From assembly GCA_964650525.1 (NCBI GenBank), contig CAZYUA010000017.1, forward strand, positions 1 to 64,000: a stretch of 64,000 nt of DNA. The letters are read 5' to 3'. The DNA comes from UBA1413 sp964650525 (GTDB taxonomy: Bacteria > Bacteroidota > Bacteroidia > Bacteroidales > Prolixibacteraceae). Below, one piece after another: positions 33,910-43,323 of this stretch (the first letter of the stretch is position 1; each line of letters begins with the position of its first letter). Under the pieces are notes generated by a model that was not told the origin of the DNA, did no database searches, and saw only the letters and a list, made by a program, of their open reading frames with translations. The translations under genes were made by a program, and so were the position numbers.

Positions 33910-35052
33910 TCAGGAGAGTTTGTTTTTGTAGTCAGAATACCTGAACGTACGTACCAGCCGGAACTCCCCTTTTTCTGTGAGGATACCAATTGAAGGGTGT
34001 TTGACGCCATTAAAGAAATTGGTTTTCACCATGGTGTAATGAATCATATCCTCGAAGATGACGCGATCTCCGGGCTCCAGTGGGTTGTCAAATGACCAAA
34101 CCCCGGCATAATCTCCGCTGAGACAGGAGTTTCCCCCCATCCGGTAGATCTGTTTCCCGGGAACAGCTCCGTTTATGGCACCCGTAATCTTAGGTTGGTA
34201 GGGCATTTCGAGACAATCAGGCATATGGGCGGCAAACGAAACATCCAGGATGGCTGTCCGGATTCCCCTGTTTTCCACAATGTCGAGTACGGTTGATACC
34301 AGCACCCCGGTTTCCCAGGCAAACGCAGAACCCGGTTCCAGGATTACCTGTTTGCCATACTTTTCCTTGAATTTCCTGAGGATTTCAATCAGTCGGGTGA
34401 CCTGGTACCCTTTACGTGTCATCAGATGTCCTCCTCCCATGTTTATCCATTGTACCTGCGGGATCCAGGCGCCAAACCGTTCTTCAAAGGCAGCCAATGT
34501 CTTTTCAAGGTCTTCTGCCCCCGATTCGCAAAGCGTGTGAAAATGAAGTCCCTCAATTCCGGCCGGCAACCGGTCCGGGAGTTGATAGGAAAGTATACCA
34601 AGCCTGGACCCGGGTGAGCAGGCGTTATATAAGAGGGGTTCGACCTCAGAGAATTCAGGATTGACCCTAAGTCCGACTGATATCGCAGGTCGGTGTCCGG
34701 CAGTAATTTTTGCGAAGCGTTCGTACTGGGCCAGTGAATTGAAAACAATGTGGCTGCTGTATTTCAGGATCTCCCCGAAATCGCGGGGATCGTAGGCAGG
34801 GGAGTAGGTATGGGCAGGGGCTTTCATCTCCTCGTAGCAAAGCCGGGCCTCCCAGGGAGAACTGGCAGAGGCCCCCCTGAATGTTTCGCGCACCATCGGG
34901 AAAACGCTCCACATGGCGAACCCTTTGAAGGCAGGGATGATTTCGATACCCGCTTCCTCCCGGACCTTTTCTATCAGGGAGAGATTATGTTGCAGCCGCT
35001 TTTCATCGATGACATAGCAGGGTGATGGGGCATTCCGGAATGGATCGGTCAT
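33910..35052 (-). CDS. nspC: Carboxynorspermidine decarboxylase
   Basis: A 380-residue PLP decarboxylase of the alanine racemase fold, related to LysA, that turns carboxyspermidine or carboxynorspermidine into the polyamine. The PLP lysine is in EIIPAFKGFAMWSVFP. Other marks are GLRVNPEFSEVEP, the HFHTLCESGAEDL segment and LEPGSAFAWETGVLV. In Bacteroidota this replaces the SAM-dependent spermidine route; the partner carboxyspermidine dehydrogenase is not in this window. It starts directly after the dapA stop (TGAATG) and is last in its operon. Confidence 0.9.
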   Translation of the reverse strand: MTDPFRNAPSPCYVIDEKRLQHNLSLIEKVREEAGIEIIPAFKGFAMWSVFPMVRETFRGASASSPWEARLCYEEMKAPAHTYSPAYDPRDFGEILKYSSHIVFNSLAQYERFAKITAGHRPAISVGLRVNPEFSEVEPLLYNACSPGSRLGILSYQLPDRLPAGIEGLHFHTLCESGAEDLEKTLAAFEERFGAWIPQVQWINMGGGHLMTRKGYQVTRLIEILRKFKEKYGKQVILEPGSAFAWETGVLVSTVLDIVENRGIRTAILDVSFAAHMPDCLEMPYQPKITGAINGAVPGKQIYRMGGNSCLSGDYAGVWSFDNPLEPGDRVIFEDMIHYTMVKTNFFNGVKHPSIGILTEKGEFRLVRTFRYSDYKNKLS

Positions 35053-35934
35053 TCAGGCCAGTTTTTGAAGTTCCTCCACGATCAATTTACGGGTCTCTTC
35101 CGTCGCAGGAGTCAATGGAAGGCGAAGTACATTACGGATAATTCCCTGGTAATGGAGCATGGTTTTGACTCCGGCAGGATTGCCATCGCGGAATTGGAGC
35201 CGGAATAGTTCGATCATCTCAAAATGGAGTTCCCGGGCGCGTTGGTAATCGCCGTTCAGGGCATGATGGACCAGGGATGCCAGTTTATCAGGCAGGGCAT
35301 TGGCAATTACCGAAATCAGACCTGCTCCTCCGATGGCTATTATGGGAAGCGCCAGAACATCGTCTCCTGACAACACCCGGAATCCCGGGCGCGAATAGCG
35401 GACAATACGGGTTATCTGCGACAGAATACCGGATGCTTCCTTGACAGCAGCAATGTTTTCTGAAGCTTCCGATAGCCGTATAACAGTTTCTGCCTCCAGG
35501 TTAACCCCCGTACGTGTCGGGACATTGTACATGATGACGGGCACAGGAGAATGATCGGCAATCTCCCGGAAGTGGAGGAACAGACCTTCCTGCCCCGGTT
35601 TGTTGTAATACGGGGTGACCACCAGCAATCCGCTGATTCCTTCAAAAGGATAGGATTCCATTTTTTTCAGCATAGCCCGGGTGTCGTTACCCCCAAACCC
35701 GGCAACCACAGGAAGCCGCCCGGCAGCGCGCCCGGTTACAAAAGCCAGAACCCGGGCTTTTTCTTCCTCATCCAGAGCGGGCGTCTCGGACGTGGTTCCT
35801 AAAGCCACCAAAAAGTCGATCCCTGCCTCTGCCTGGTTGTCAATAATCCTTCCCAGAGCATCCCAATCAATGGTCCAATCTTCCCTGAAGGGCGTGACCA
35901 GGGCAACGCCTGCACCTGTAAAATCAAACCTCAT
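35053..35934 (-). CDS. dapA: 4-Hydroxy-tetrahydrodipicolinate synthase
   Basis: A 293-residue TIM-barrel aldolase that condenses pyruvate with aspartate semialdehyde, the entry step to diaminopimelate and lysine. The N-terminus GVALVTPFREDWTIDWDAL, the TTSE motif (GTTSETPAL), the tyrosine region MYNVPTRTGVNLE and the Schiff-base lysine in AAVKEASG are all present. Its product is used, after reduction, by DapL (19891). It overlaps the upstream DUF6913 gene by 4 bp (ATGA) and abuts nspC. Confidence 0.95.
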   Translation of the reverse strand: MRFDFTGAGVALVTPFREDWTIDWDALGRIIDNQAEAGIDFLVALGTTSETPALDEEEKARVLAFVTGRAAGRLPVVAGFGGNDTRAMLKKMESYPFEGISGLLVVTPYYNKPGQEGLFLHFREIADHSPVPVIMYNVPTRTGVNLEAETVIRLSEASENIAAVKEASGILSQITRIVRYSRPGFRVLSGDDVLALPIIAIGGAGLISVIANALPDKLASLVHHALNGDYQRARELHFEMIELFRLQFRDGNPAGVKTMLHYQGIIRNVLRLPLTPATEETRKLIVEELQKLA

Positions 35935-36437
35935 AAATGACTCGTTAATTCATTCAGGTAATATATCTGTTGTTCTGCCAGATACAATGGGTCCGGGTTT
36001 TTTGAAATATTTACCGATAAATCAAAAAGACCCCTGTTTTCTATATCATAACCGACCTTGAAGGAAGCTGCCGATAATACGTTTATGACTTCAAGGGGAT
36101 AACAGGGAGTTACGGACGTGTTTAATAGAATGTCAAAATCGGTATGGATAAAGGTGTCAATCAAACCCCCTTTGGGAAATCCCAACATGGTAAAGTCTTT
36201 CCTGGTGATGACATTGCTGTCGTTGTTGTCTTTTCTTTCTGAATAGCAAAGATGCCGCACCAGGATTGATTTAGCCCTGAATTGTTCCTGAAGGTAGGTG
36301 AAAGCCCTGATATCAGTCTCTTTCCACAGAATCCCCACCTTGTTCACCTGGTCAAGGGAAATCAACCTGGCTTTTCTTTGGATACCTGCAGCACGCCTGG
36401 CCAGTACTTTTCTGCTATAATTTTCAAGGAGTTTCAT
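35931..36437 (-). CDS. DUF6913 family protein
   Basis: A 168-residue cytoplasmic protein recognised as the Bacteroidota family DUF6913. The N-terminal 20 residues are basic (KVLARRAAGIQRKARLI). The rest is an alpha/beta pattern (ISLDQVNKVGILWKETDIRA, then KGGLIDTFIHTDFDILLN). Function is unknown. In this and, from memory, other Bacteroidota it precedes dapA, with which it overlaps by 4 bp, suggesting coordinated translation. It lies 22 bp after ligA. Confidence 0.7.
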   Translation of the reverse strand: MKLLENYSRKVLARRAAGIQRKARLISLDQVNKVGILWKETDIRAFTYLQEQFRAKSILVRHLCYSERKDNNDSNVITRKDFTMLGFPKGGLIDTFIHTDFDILLNTSVTPCYPLEVINVLSAASFKVGYDIENRGLFDLSVNISKNPDPLYLAEQQIYYLNELTSHL

Positions 36438-36459
36438 GCCGGTTCAAAAATAACAAAGA

Positions 36460-38469
36460 TTATGGTTTGATCATCTCCAGAAACCGGGATTCTGACCAGA
36501 CAGGAATACCGAGGGCTGCAGCTTTTTCGAGTTTGGCTGGCCCTGCGTTCACCCCTGCAACCAGAAAACCTGTGTTTTTCGACAGGCCAGTGCTGTTTTT
36601 GCCACCATGCTTCTCAACCAGTTCCTTCATTTCCTCACGGGAGTAGTTGGTGAATGTCCCTGTAACAACAACGGTCTTTCCTCCCAGGAGGTTGCTTTGC
36701 AAGTGCATCGGAGGCTCCTCTTTTTCAAAGCGTAGTCCTTGTTTTTTCAACCTTATGATCATTTCCATGTGGTGCGGGTTTTGAAAATATTCCACAACAC
36801 TGGAGGCAATACGTTCCCCGATTTCGTTGATTACAGTAAGCTCATCCTTTGTCATTGCAGCCAGCTTATCTAAGGAGCCAGCTTCAGAAGCCAGTTTCCT
36901 GGCAACGGTTTCGCCCACATACCGGATGCCCAGTCCATAAAGAACCCTTTCAAAAGGTACCTGTCTGGATTCATCCAGGCTTTTCAGAATCCTCTCGGCA
37001 GATTTTTCCCCCAGTCTTTCCAGCGGCACCAGTTGTCCGGGTTGTAAGGTGTACAGGTCTGAAACATCCCTGACCAGGTGGTTGGCAAACAGCAGGTCTA
37101 TGGTTTCAGTTCCGAGACCATCGATGTTCATGGCCTTCCGGCTGACAAAATGTTCAATTTTTCCTTTGATCTGGGGTGGACATCCCGTATCGTTGGGACA
37201 ATAAAAGGCTGCTTCACCGGGAGTCCGTTTCAGGGGGGTATGGCATTCGGGACAAGAGGGGGTAAAAATCACCGGCAAGGCCATGGGATGGCGTACCGAT
37301 GCATCAACCCCGGTAATTTTGGGAATAATTTCGCCCCCTTTTTCCAGGGTAACCCTATCGCCCAGGTGAAGATCAAGTCCCCGGATAATATCGGCATTGT
37401 GGAGGGAGGCTCTTTTTACCCGGGTGCCCGCCAGGATTACCGGTTCCAGATTGGCAACCGGTGTGACGGCACCCGTTCTGCCAACCTGGAAATCTACCGA
37501 AATAAGTGAGGTCACAGCCTGCTCCGGTTTGAATTTGTACGCAATGGCCCACCTCGGAGATTTGGCGGTATACCCCAGTAACTCTTGCGTTTCAAGGGAG
37601 TTTACCTTGATAACGACTCCATCGGTTGCTACCGGAAGCTGAAACCGTTCCTGATCCCATTTCATGAGGTACCCGACTACTTCGTCGAGGTTCCGGCACA
37701 GGGCAGAATGGCCGGATATCCTGAAGCCCAGATTCCTGGCACTTTCCAGGTTCTGCCAGTGGGTATCGTTCCCATACATCGGTACCGGAATCATGTAAAA
37801 CCAGGCATCCAGCTTCCGGGATGCCACAACCGAGGAATTCTGCAGTTTTAAAGTTCCAGATGCGGCATTCCTGGGATTGGCAAACAACAGCTCACCATTT
37901 TCCTCCCTTTGCCTGTTTAACTCCTTAAACACCCGGAAGGGCATCACAATTTCACCCCTGATCTCGAATAAGTCCGGAACTGTTTCACCGCGTAAACGTA
38001 AGGGTATAGATGCTATGGTGCGTACATTGGAAGTTACATCATCCCCGAGTTCCCCGTCGCCCCGGGTCACCGCCCTCACCAAATGTCCCTTTTCATAGGT
38101 CAGGGATATAGAAACCCCATCCAGCTTCAGTTCACAAACATATTCACATTCCGTGCCCAGTACTTTCTGTATACGCTGGTCAAAATCAGTCAGTTCCTCT
38201 AAGGAATAGGCATTTGCCAATGAAAGCATCGGAAAGCGGTGCCTGACTTGAACAAATTCCGTATTCCTGTCGCTTCCAATCCGTTGCGTCGGAGAGGATG
38301 GATCTGCATATTCGGGAAATGCGCTTTCCAACTTTGCGAGCTCCTTCAACATCCTGTCAAATTCATAATCCGGTATTACCGGTGCCGATAAGATGTAATA
38401 ACGGTAATTATGTTCTTCCAGTTCCTTTCTCAGGGCTTCGATCGTGCGCTGTGCTTCCCTTGCATCCAT
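36460..38469 (-). CDS. ligA: NAD-dependent DNA ligase
   Basis: A 669-residue replicative ligase that seals nicks with NAD. In order: domain Ia, the adenylation domain with the nucleophile Lys115 (CELKLDGVSI), the OB fold, the zinc finger with four cysteines (CPECHTPL and FYCPNDTGCP), the helix-hairpin-helix domain, and a C-terminal BRCT domain (about 590-669, LLGGKTVVVTGTFTNYSREE). Length and domain set are complete. It heads the operon ligA-DUF6913-dapA-nspC. A near-consensus box (GACCTTTG on the minus strand, 38559-38566) may be its promoter. Confidence 0.97.
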   Translation of the reverse strand: MDAREAQRTIEALRKELEEHNYRYYILSAPVIPDYEFDRMLKELAKLESAFPEYADPSSPTQRIGSDRNTEFVQVRHRFPMLSLANAYSLEELTDFDQRIQKVLGTECEYVCELKLDGVSISLTYEKGHLVRAVTRGDGELGDDVTSNVRTIASIPLRLRGETVPDLFEIRGEIVMPFRVFKELNRQREENGELLFANPRNAASGTLKLQNSSVVASRKLDAWFYMIPVPMYGNDTHWQNLESARNLGFRISGHSALCRNLDEVVGYLMKWDQERFQLPVATDGVVIKVNSLETQELLGYTAKSPRWAIAYKFKPEQAVTSLISVDFQVGRTGAVTPVANLEPVILAGTRVKRASLHNADIIRGLDLHLGDRVTLEKGGEIIPKITGVDASVRHPMALPVIFTPSCPECHTPLKRTPGEAAFYCPNDTGCPPQIKGKIEHFVSRKAMNIDGLGTETIDLLFANHLVRDVSDLYTLQPGQLVPLERLGEKSAERILKSLDESRQVPFERVLYGLGIRYVGETVARKLASEAGSLDKLAAMTKDELTVINEIGERIASSVVEYFQNPHHMEMIIRLKKQGLRFEKEEPPMHLQSNLLGGKTVVVTGTFTNYSREEMKELVEKHGGKNSTGLSKNTGFLVAGVNAGPAKLEKAAALGIPVWSESRFLEMIKP

Positions 38470-38751
38470 ATTTTCTTACGATTATCCAATCCCGGGAAAC
38501 CGGGTATCCTTTCTCTTCACGCGGTGCTTTATGAACAAGTAATAGTTCAAATCACAGGCAAAGGTCGTGAAAAAGTGCGAAAAAAATAAGACAAAAACCA
38601 GAAAAGTACCAGTGTTTACTTGCCAGGATAGGTCTTCTGCCAGTTACAAGTTGACCGGAGGGAACGTGTCGCCCGGAGTAAAACGAATAGGGATGTTGAT
38701 AAAATTACCAGTAAAGAAAATCCATCATTCGAGAAACGGATGGATAAATGT

Positions 38752-38759
38752 TACCTTTG
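38752..38759 (+). promoter_or_regulatory. Promoter -7 box for the B12 uptake operon
   Basis: TACCTTTG matches TAnnTTTG directly before the riboswitch. Together with the leader it fills the 530 bp between ligA and the first B12-operon gene. The part 38470-38740 holds no supported gene, only the ligA upstream region. Confidence 0.65.
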
Positions 38760-38923
38760 CAGGTAGAAGCGGTCCATCCTTCTGATGGATAATAGGGAAT
38801 CCGGTGCGATGCCGGAGCTGTACCCGCAGCTGTAATCTCCTGAAAGTCTTTGCAAAATGCCACTGCCTGGCGCCCGCCGGATGGGAAGGTGCAGATGACC
38901 GGAGAGAGCCAGAATACCTGCCG
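38759..38923 (+). promoter_or_regulatory. Cobalamin riboswitch
   Basis: The sequence carries the B12 riboswitch core: closing stem GCAGGTA (38759-38765) with TACCTGC (38915-38921), the GGGAATCCGGTGCGA segment near 38794, the GCCACTG box near 38859, and the GGGAAGGTGCAGATGA element near 38883, followed by GAGAGCCAGAATACCTGCC. In this class, cobalamin binding usually shuts off expression of uptake or synthesis genes. The next gene starts about 80 nt downstream, so control could be of translation or by termination; no T-tract terminator is evident, which favours translation. Confidence 0.95.
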
Positions 38924-39001
38924 TTTTGTAATGCTTTCGGGATTAAAAGCGAAGGTCATCAGCCTGACTTTTACTCCCCTGTTACCACTGATGAATGGGG
39001 A

Positions 39002-41368
39002 ATGAAAAGGATTATCATTTTTCTTTTATTATTAGGGTTTTGTGAAACGGTATGGGCCTGGAACGGTTCGTTCAGAGTGATTGGTTATCGTCCTGCCCCC
39101 GGCCAATTCATCAATCAAGAGGAATCGGGAACACCTGGTTCAGCCGGTAAACTGGGTTTATCAGAAGGTGGCCTGGTATCTCTTGGAGGTTTTGGAGGAA
39201 CCCTGGTCCTTGCTGTCGATCCGCCATTGATAAACCATCCTCTCAATCCCTATGGCATTGATTTTACTTTGTTCGGCAATGCCTTCGAAGGTTCTTCCGA
39301 ACCCGGTATTATCTGGGTTATGAAAGATGCCAATGGTAACGGGAAACCCGATGACGGATGGTATCAGATTGCCGGTTCTGCCTATTTCGATCCCTCAACC
39401 CGCTTCAACCATACGGTGACATGGTTTAATACCAACGACAGTACGGTAAGCTGGAAAGATGACGCCGGGAGTTCAGGCAGGATCACCCGTAATTCCTTTC
39501 ATAATCAGCCTTATTACCCTTTGCCGGAACTCTTCCCTGAATACCCGCACGATTCAGTAATTACCCGGGGAACCCTGTTGCCCGTTCTCCCCGATACCCA
39601 TAACGGAATTATCGGATTACCTGCCATTCCCTTCGGTTACGCCGATAACCGGGGATACGACAAGGAAGCAGACCCGGGAATTCCTGACAATCCCTACACA
39701 CCCGGAATCAGGGAAGGTGCCGGCGGCGATCCGGTTGATATTGCATGGGCTGTTGATGAACAAGGAAATTATGCAGACCTGGACCAGGTCCATTTCCTGA
39801 AAATAGTAACAGGCGCTTTTTCCAATGCAGGAACCCTCGGGGAAGTATCAACAGAAATTGCCTCCGTTGCAGCTGTTAAACCTACCGGAACTACAGGCCC
39901 TGAAACCCTTCCGGTCATCTTCTCGCATCCGCGATCCATTTTGGCAGGTGATACCCTTCAGCTTGCAGCTGGTTTTTTCCGGAACGGAAAAATTCAAAAT
40001 GATCCCCTGTTCTTTTCCTGCAACGACCAGGCAGTTCTTTCAGTCTCTGAGTCCGGGCTGGCGGTAGGTCAAAAGGGAGGATTGGCTGTCATCTCTGCAT
40101 CTCCTTCCGGCTTTCAGGAAACAGCCGCTACCACTTTTATCAAAGTCCGGGAACCGGATTCTATTGACTGCCCTGGTTACAGAGGCGGAATGTATACAGG
40201 CATTTCTTATCAGTGGAGACCCGTTCTTCTTGATCAAAATAAAATGGAAATCAAGAATATGTCTTGGGTTACTGAAATAGAGGATTCAACAGTAGCTTCT
40301 GTGACCCTTTCTGATGGTGGAATCTGTATCCAAGGGTTGAAACCGGGTTTTACCTTTTTGAATGTAAGAACCCGAAAATACCCCGACTTTAAAAGGAGGT
40401 TATCCCTAACGGTCGTTTCGCTGCCAAACAACCCCCGGATCTTTGCTACAGCTAAAACCCAAAGTAAAAATCTCTTTCCTTTTCAACGATTAACCATTGA
40501 GGGTACACCCCTGAATCAACACATAGAAAAGAGGGCGAAGGATTACTCTGCAGTCCCCTTCATAAGTTTAGCCCATGTGATTGCTGAGGTTATGACACGT
40601 TCCTCTGATTTTTTCAAATTCAGGGAGCACCCTTCCGGCAACGGTTTGTACTTATATTCAGTAGAAAGGGAAGGATTCTTTACCTATGGTTGGGGTGGGA
40701 AAACCGATCCCCCGGCTTATGCCCGTGCATGGATCGTAAGGAAAAACCGTCAGCACTACGTTTCAGGCCTTGAAACAATCCCCGTGAACGACATGGATAC
40801 AATAATGATCTATCATGTCGATAATATACTTGTAAATTGGCAGTTATCAGCTCTTACCACCAGTCCTGATTCAGCAGTGATAGGCGATAAGGTTGAGATA
40901 CAGGCCTCGGCTGTTACCTGCCGTTTTTCAGAAGGAAAGATCGTTGAATCGTTAATCTACGCCCTGTCAGGTCGTCCTGTAGGATGGAACAACAACAAAG
41001 GTTCATCACTCCTGACCGATGGCCAGGGCAGAGCATCGCTTGAACTTATCGCTCATCCGCCCCTTATTGTGGTTTCTGAAAATGACGCCACCTTGGTGTA
41101 CTCCAAAGCAGTGACACATGCAAAAACGAATCCCTTTAAGACCATTTCGATATACCCTAATCCTGTATCCGATTGTCTTCACCTGTCAGCGACATTAAAT
41201 GAACCAATGTGTGTAAAAATTATGGATCTCAATGGCAGAACCCGCTTAGTGGGAGATTTCGAAACCCGGAATTCTTGTATTAGTGTAAACACTTTGGAGC
41301 CAGGAATATATATTATGGTATGTCATAGCGATGCCGGGTTTTTTGCATCGAAGTTCCGCAAGAAATGA
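39002..41368 (+). CDS. T9SS-exported surface protein of the B12 operon
   Basis: A 788-residue secreted protein, first in the riboswitch-controlled operon. It has a signal peptide (1-19), a large N-terminal domain (about 20-310) with a DANGNGKPDDGW loop that resembles a calcium site, bacterial Ig-like segments (about 320-530), a further domain containing LYLYSVEREGFFTYGWGG, and a T9SS type A sorting tail (about 715-788, ISIYPNPVSD start). The tail predicts export across the outer membrane and surface attachment. Similar large cell-surface proteins occur in Bacteroidetes B12 loci; direct B12 binding is an inference. The start lies after the riboswitch; the open frame extending back to 38804 runs through RNA structure. 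It overlaps the next gene by 4 bp. Confidence 0.8.
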   Translation: MKRIIIFLLLLGFCETVWAWNGSFRVIGYRPAPGQFINQEESGTPGSAGKLGLSEGGLVSLGGFGGTLVLAVDPPLINHPLNPYGIDFTLFGNAFEGSSEPGIIWVMKDANGNGKPDDGWYQIAGSAYFDPSTRFNHTVTWFNTNDSTVSWKDDAGSSGRITRNSFHNQPYYPLPELFPEYPHDSVITRGTLLPVLPDTHNGIIGLPAIPFGYADNRGYDKEADPGIPDNPYTPGIREGAGGDPVDIAWAVDEQGNYADLDQVHFLKIVTGAFSNAGTLGEVSTEIASVAAVKPTGTTGPETLPVIFSHPRSILAGDTLQLAAGFFRNGKIQNDPLFFSCNDQAVLSVSESGLAVGQKGGLAVISASPSGFQETAATTFIKVREPDSIDCPGYRGGMYTGISYQWRPVLLDQNKMEIKNMSWVTEIEDSTVASVTLSDGGICIQGLKPGFTFLNVRTRKYPDFKRRLSLTVVSLPNNPRIFATAKTQSKNLFPFQRLTIEGTPLNQHIEKRAKDYSAVPFISLAHVIAEVMTRSSDFFKFREHPSGNGLYLYSVEREGFFTYGWGGKTDPPAYARAWIVRKNRQHYVSGLETIPVNDMDTIMIYHVDNILVNWQLSALTTSPDSAVIGDKVEIQASAVTCRFSEGKIVESLIYALSGRPVGWNNNKGSSLLTDGQGRASLELIAHPPLIVVSENDATLVYSKAVTHAKTNPFKTISIYPNPVSDCLHLSATLNEPMCVKIMDLNGRTRLVGDFETRNSCISVNTLEPGIYIMVCHSDAGFFASKFRKK

Positions 41369-43323
41369 AGTTCCTTATACCGTTGATAACGTTGTTGTTA
41401 AGCATAGTGGCTCTGGCCAGGGCTCAAAATATCCGGGATACTGTCCGGATCGGTGAGATCACGGTTACTGCCGGGAAACAGGCCTTTTATGCCGGATTGA
41501 AAATCAGCCGGCCTGATTCCACAGCAATGGTATCATCGCTGACAACCAGCCTGTCGGATCTGTTAACAGGGTATACCCCTGTTTATATAAAGGATAATGG
41601 ACAAGGATCGGAGGCTACCGCCAGTTTCAGAGGTACGGCGGCATCGCATGCTGCCATCGTTTGGAACGGAATTAAACTGAATTCTCCGATGACCGGATAC
41701 ACCGATCTTTCCCTTATGCCACTTTTTTTTATTGATGATGTGTACCTTTTGCATGGCGGTAGTTCCCTGGCTGAAAGTTCAGGAGCCCTGGGGGGAAGCA
41801 TCCATCTGGAAAACCTGCCTGCCTGGAACAACAGGGCTGGAATTTCGGGAATTCTGCAAAGAGGCTCTTTCGATACTGGGAATTATATGGTAAAGCTCAA
41901 CGCCGGAAACCCCTTCTTTCATTCGGCAACGCGCTTTTATTACGGTGCTTCCGATAATGATTTCACTTTCAAGAACATAGGTGTGATTCCGAACCGTACA
42001 GATACCCTCCGGGATGGAGGATACCACAAATCTGCCCTTTTACAGGAGTTTTACCTGCGATCGTCGCGGAATCTGGTTGCTGCCATCCGTCTGTGGGTCC
42101 AGGGAAGCAACCGGAATCTTCCTCAGTTGATGTCGTACGAAGGCCGGGACAAAAAGGAAGACAGGGAGGACAGGCAGGGCAGGGCTCAGATTGAGGTCAG
42201 CCGTTACAGAGCAGGTTCTCACTGGAAATTTCTCACAGGCATTAACAGATCCGTAATGGAATATACCCGGCGTTCAGCAAGGCCGGATTACCTGCTTGAA
42301 GACGCAGAAACCCGGGAGACAAGCTTATCCAATCTTTTCCGGTATGATAATCGATTTACATCTTCCATTACTTTAAGAGGGAGTATAGAAGCTAATTATT
42401 ATCAAATATATGCCATTAATAGAAATAAAAATACCGAAAACCGGAGGCACCGTACAGAGGGTGGTTTGATGGTTCATCTTCTTTACAAACCGGCACCTCG
42501 GACTACACTTTTCCTGTTATCACGGGCAGAGGTTTATGATGGTCATATAGCTCCATGGATTCCTGCAGCTGGAATTGAAGCGAACATCAGCTCCTCATTA
42601 CCCCTGGAAATTAAAGCCAGTGTAACTCGGAATTATCATAAGCCCACGTTAAACGATCTTTATTGGGTGCCCGGAGGAAATCCGGAGCTGCTGCCCGAGC
42701 AAGGGTTTACAGGAGAGTGTTCGCTAACGATGACATCCGAACATAGGAACCTGTCCGTGAAACAGGAGCTCACTATCTATGGATCCCGGATTGACCATTG
42801 GATTATCTGGCAACCCAGCTCCACCGGAGCCTCTTACTGGGAAGCTGAAAATCTCCGTCAGGTGGACGCGACGGGGGGAGAATACGATTTTCGGGGAGCC
42901 CTGAAATGGCAGCAGTGGAATTTCCGCCTGGCAGGGAACTATGCCTTCACCCGAACAATTAACCGCACCTCCACTGGTCTGGCAGACAGGTCAGAAGGTA
43001 AACAGTTAATCTATATACCCAGACACATAGCCAACCTTCATTGCGGAATCAGCCATTCCGGTTGGGAACTGCTTTCCGGATTGAAGTTTACAGGCCGCAG
43101 GTACACCCAGTCATCTAACGACGAATCCCTGTTTGAGTACATCCTGAATCCGTACTGTCTTACTTCCCTGGCACTGCAGAAAAGTGCATCTTTCAGATTT
43201 GCAGAAGCCCGGATCCAATTCAAAGTGGAGAACCTGTTCAATGTTACCTATCAGCAGGTACTCTGGCGTCCGATGCCAGGACGTCACTGCAAGGCAACCC
43301 TGGCTTTTCTGTTTGGAAAATGA
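41365..43323 (+). CDS. btuB: TonB-dependent outer-membrane receptor, BtuB-type
   Basis: A 652-residue receptor with a signal peptide (1-20), a TonB-box-like stretch (IGEITVTAG), a plug domain (about 45-155: SLTTSLSDLLTGYTPVYIKD, ATASFRGTAASHAAIVWNGI) and a 22-strand barrel ending in an aromatic/Lys C-terminus. Barrel length and plug fit the vitamin B12/siderophore class. Its place between a cobalamin riboswitch operon leader gene and a BtuG-like gene makes cobalamin the likely cargo, with energy from TonB-ExbBD encoded elsewhere. It is not of the SusC size class. Both ends overlap neighbouring genes by 4 bp. Confidence 0.9.
   Translation: MKFLIPLITLLLSIVALARAQNIRDTVRIGEITVTAGKQAFYAGLKISRPDSTAMVSSLTTSLSDLLTGYTPVYIKDNGQGSEATASFRGTAASHAAIVWNGIKLNSPMTGYTDLSLMPLFFIDDVYLLHGGSSLAESSGALGGSIHLENLPAWNNRAGISGILQRGSFDTGNYMVKLNAGNPFFHSATRFYYGASDNDFTFKNIGVIPNRTDTLRDGGYHKSALLQEFYLRSSRNLVAAIRLWVQGSNRNLPQLMSYEGRDKKEDREDRQGRAQIEVSRYRAGSHWKFLTGINRSVMEYTRRSARPDYLLEDAETRETSLSNLFRYDNRFTSSITLRGSIEANYYQIYAINRNKNTENRRHRTEGGLMVHLLYKPAPRTTLFLLSRAEVYDGHIAPWIPAAGIEANISSSLPLEIKASVTRNYHKPTLNDLYWVPGGNPELLPEQGFTGECSLTMTSEHRNLSVKQELTIYGSRIDHWIIWQPSSTGASYWEAENLRQVDATGGEYDFRGALKWQQWNFRLAGNYAFTRTINRTSTGLADRSEGKQLIYIPRHIANLHCGISHSGWELLSGLKFTGRRYTQSSNDESLFEYILNPYCLTSLALQKSASFRFAEARIQFKVENLFNVTYQQVLWRPMPGRHCKATLAFLFGK

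Noticed and set aside
38567..38785. A 72-codon frame between ligA and the riboswitch
   Set aside because: It crosses the operon promoter and enters the riboswitch, has no recognisable domain and low-complexity basic composition at the start.
38804..39001. In-frame extension of the first B12-operon gene back to an ATG at 38804
   Set aside because: The extension translates the riboswitch core; the ATG at 39002 begins a clean signal peptide.
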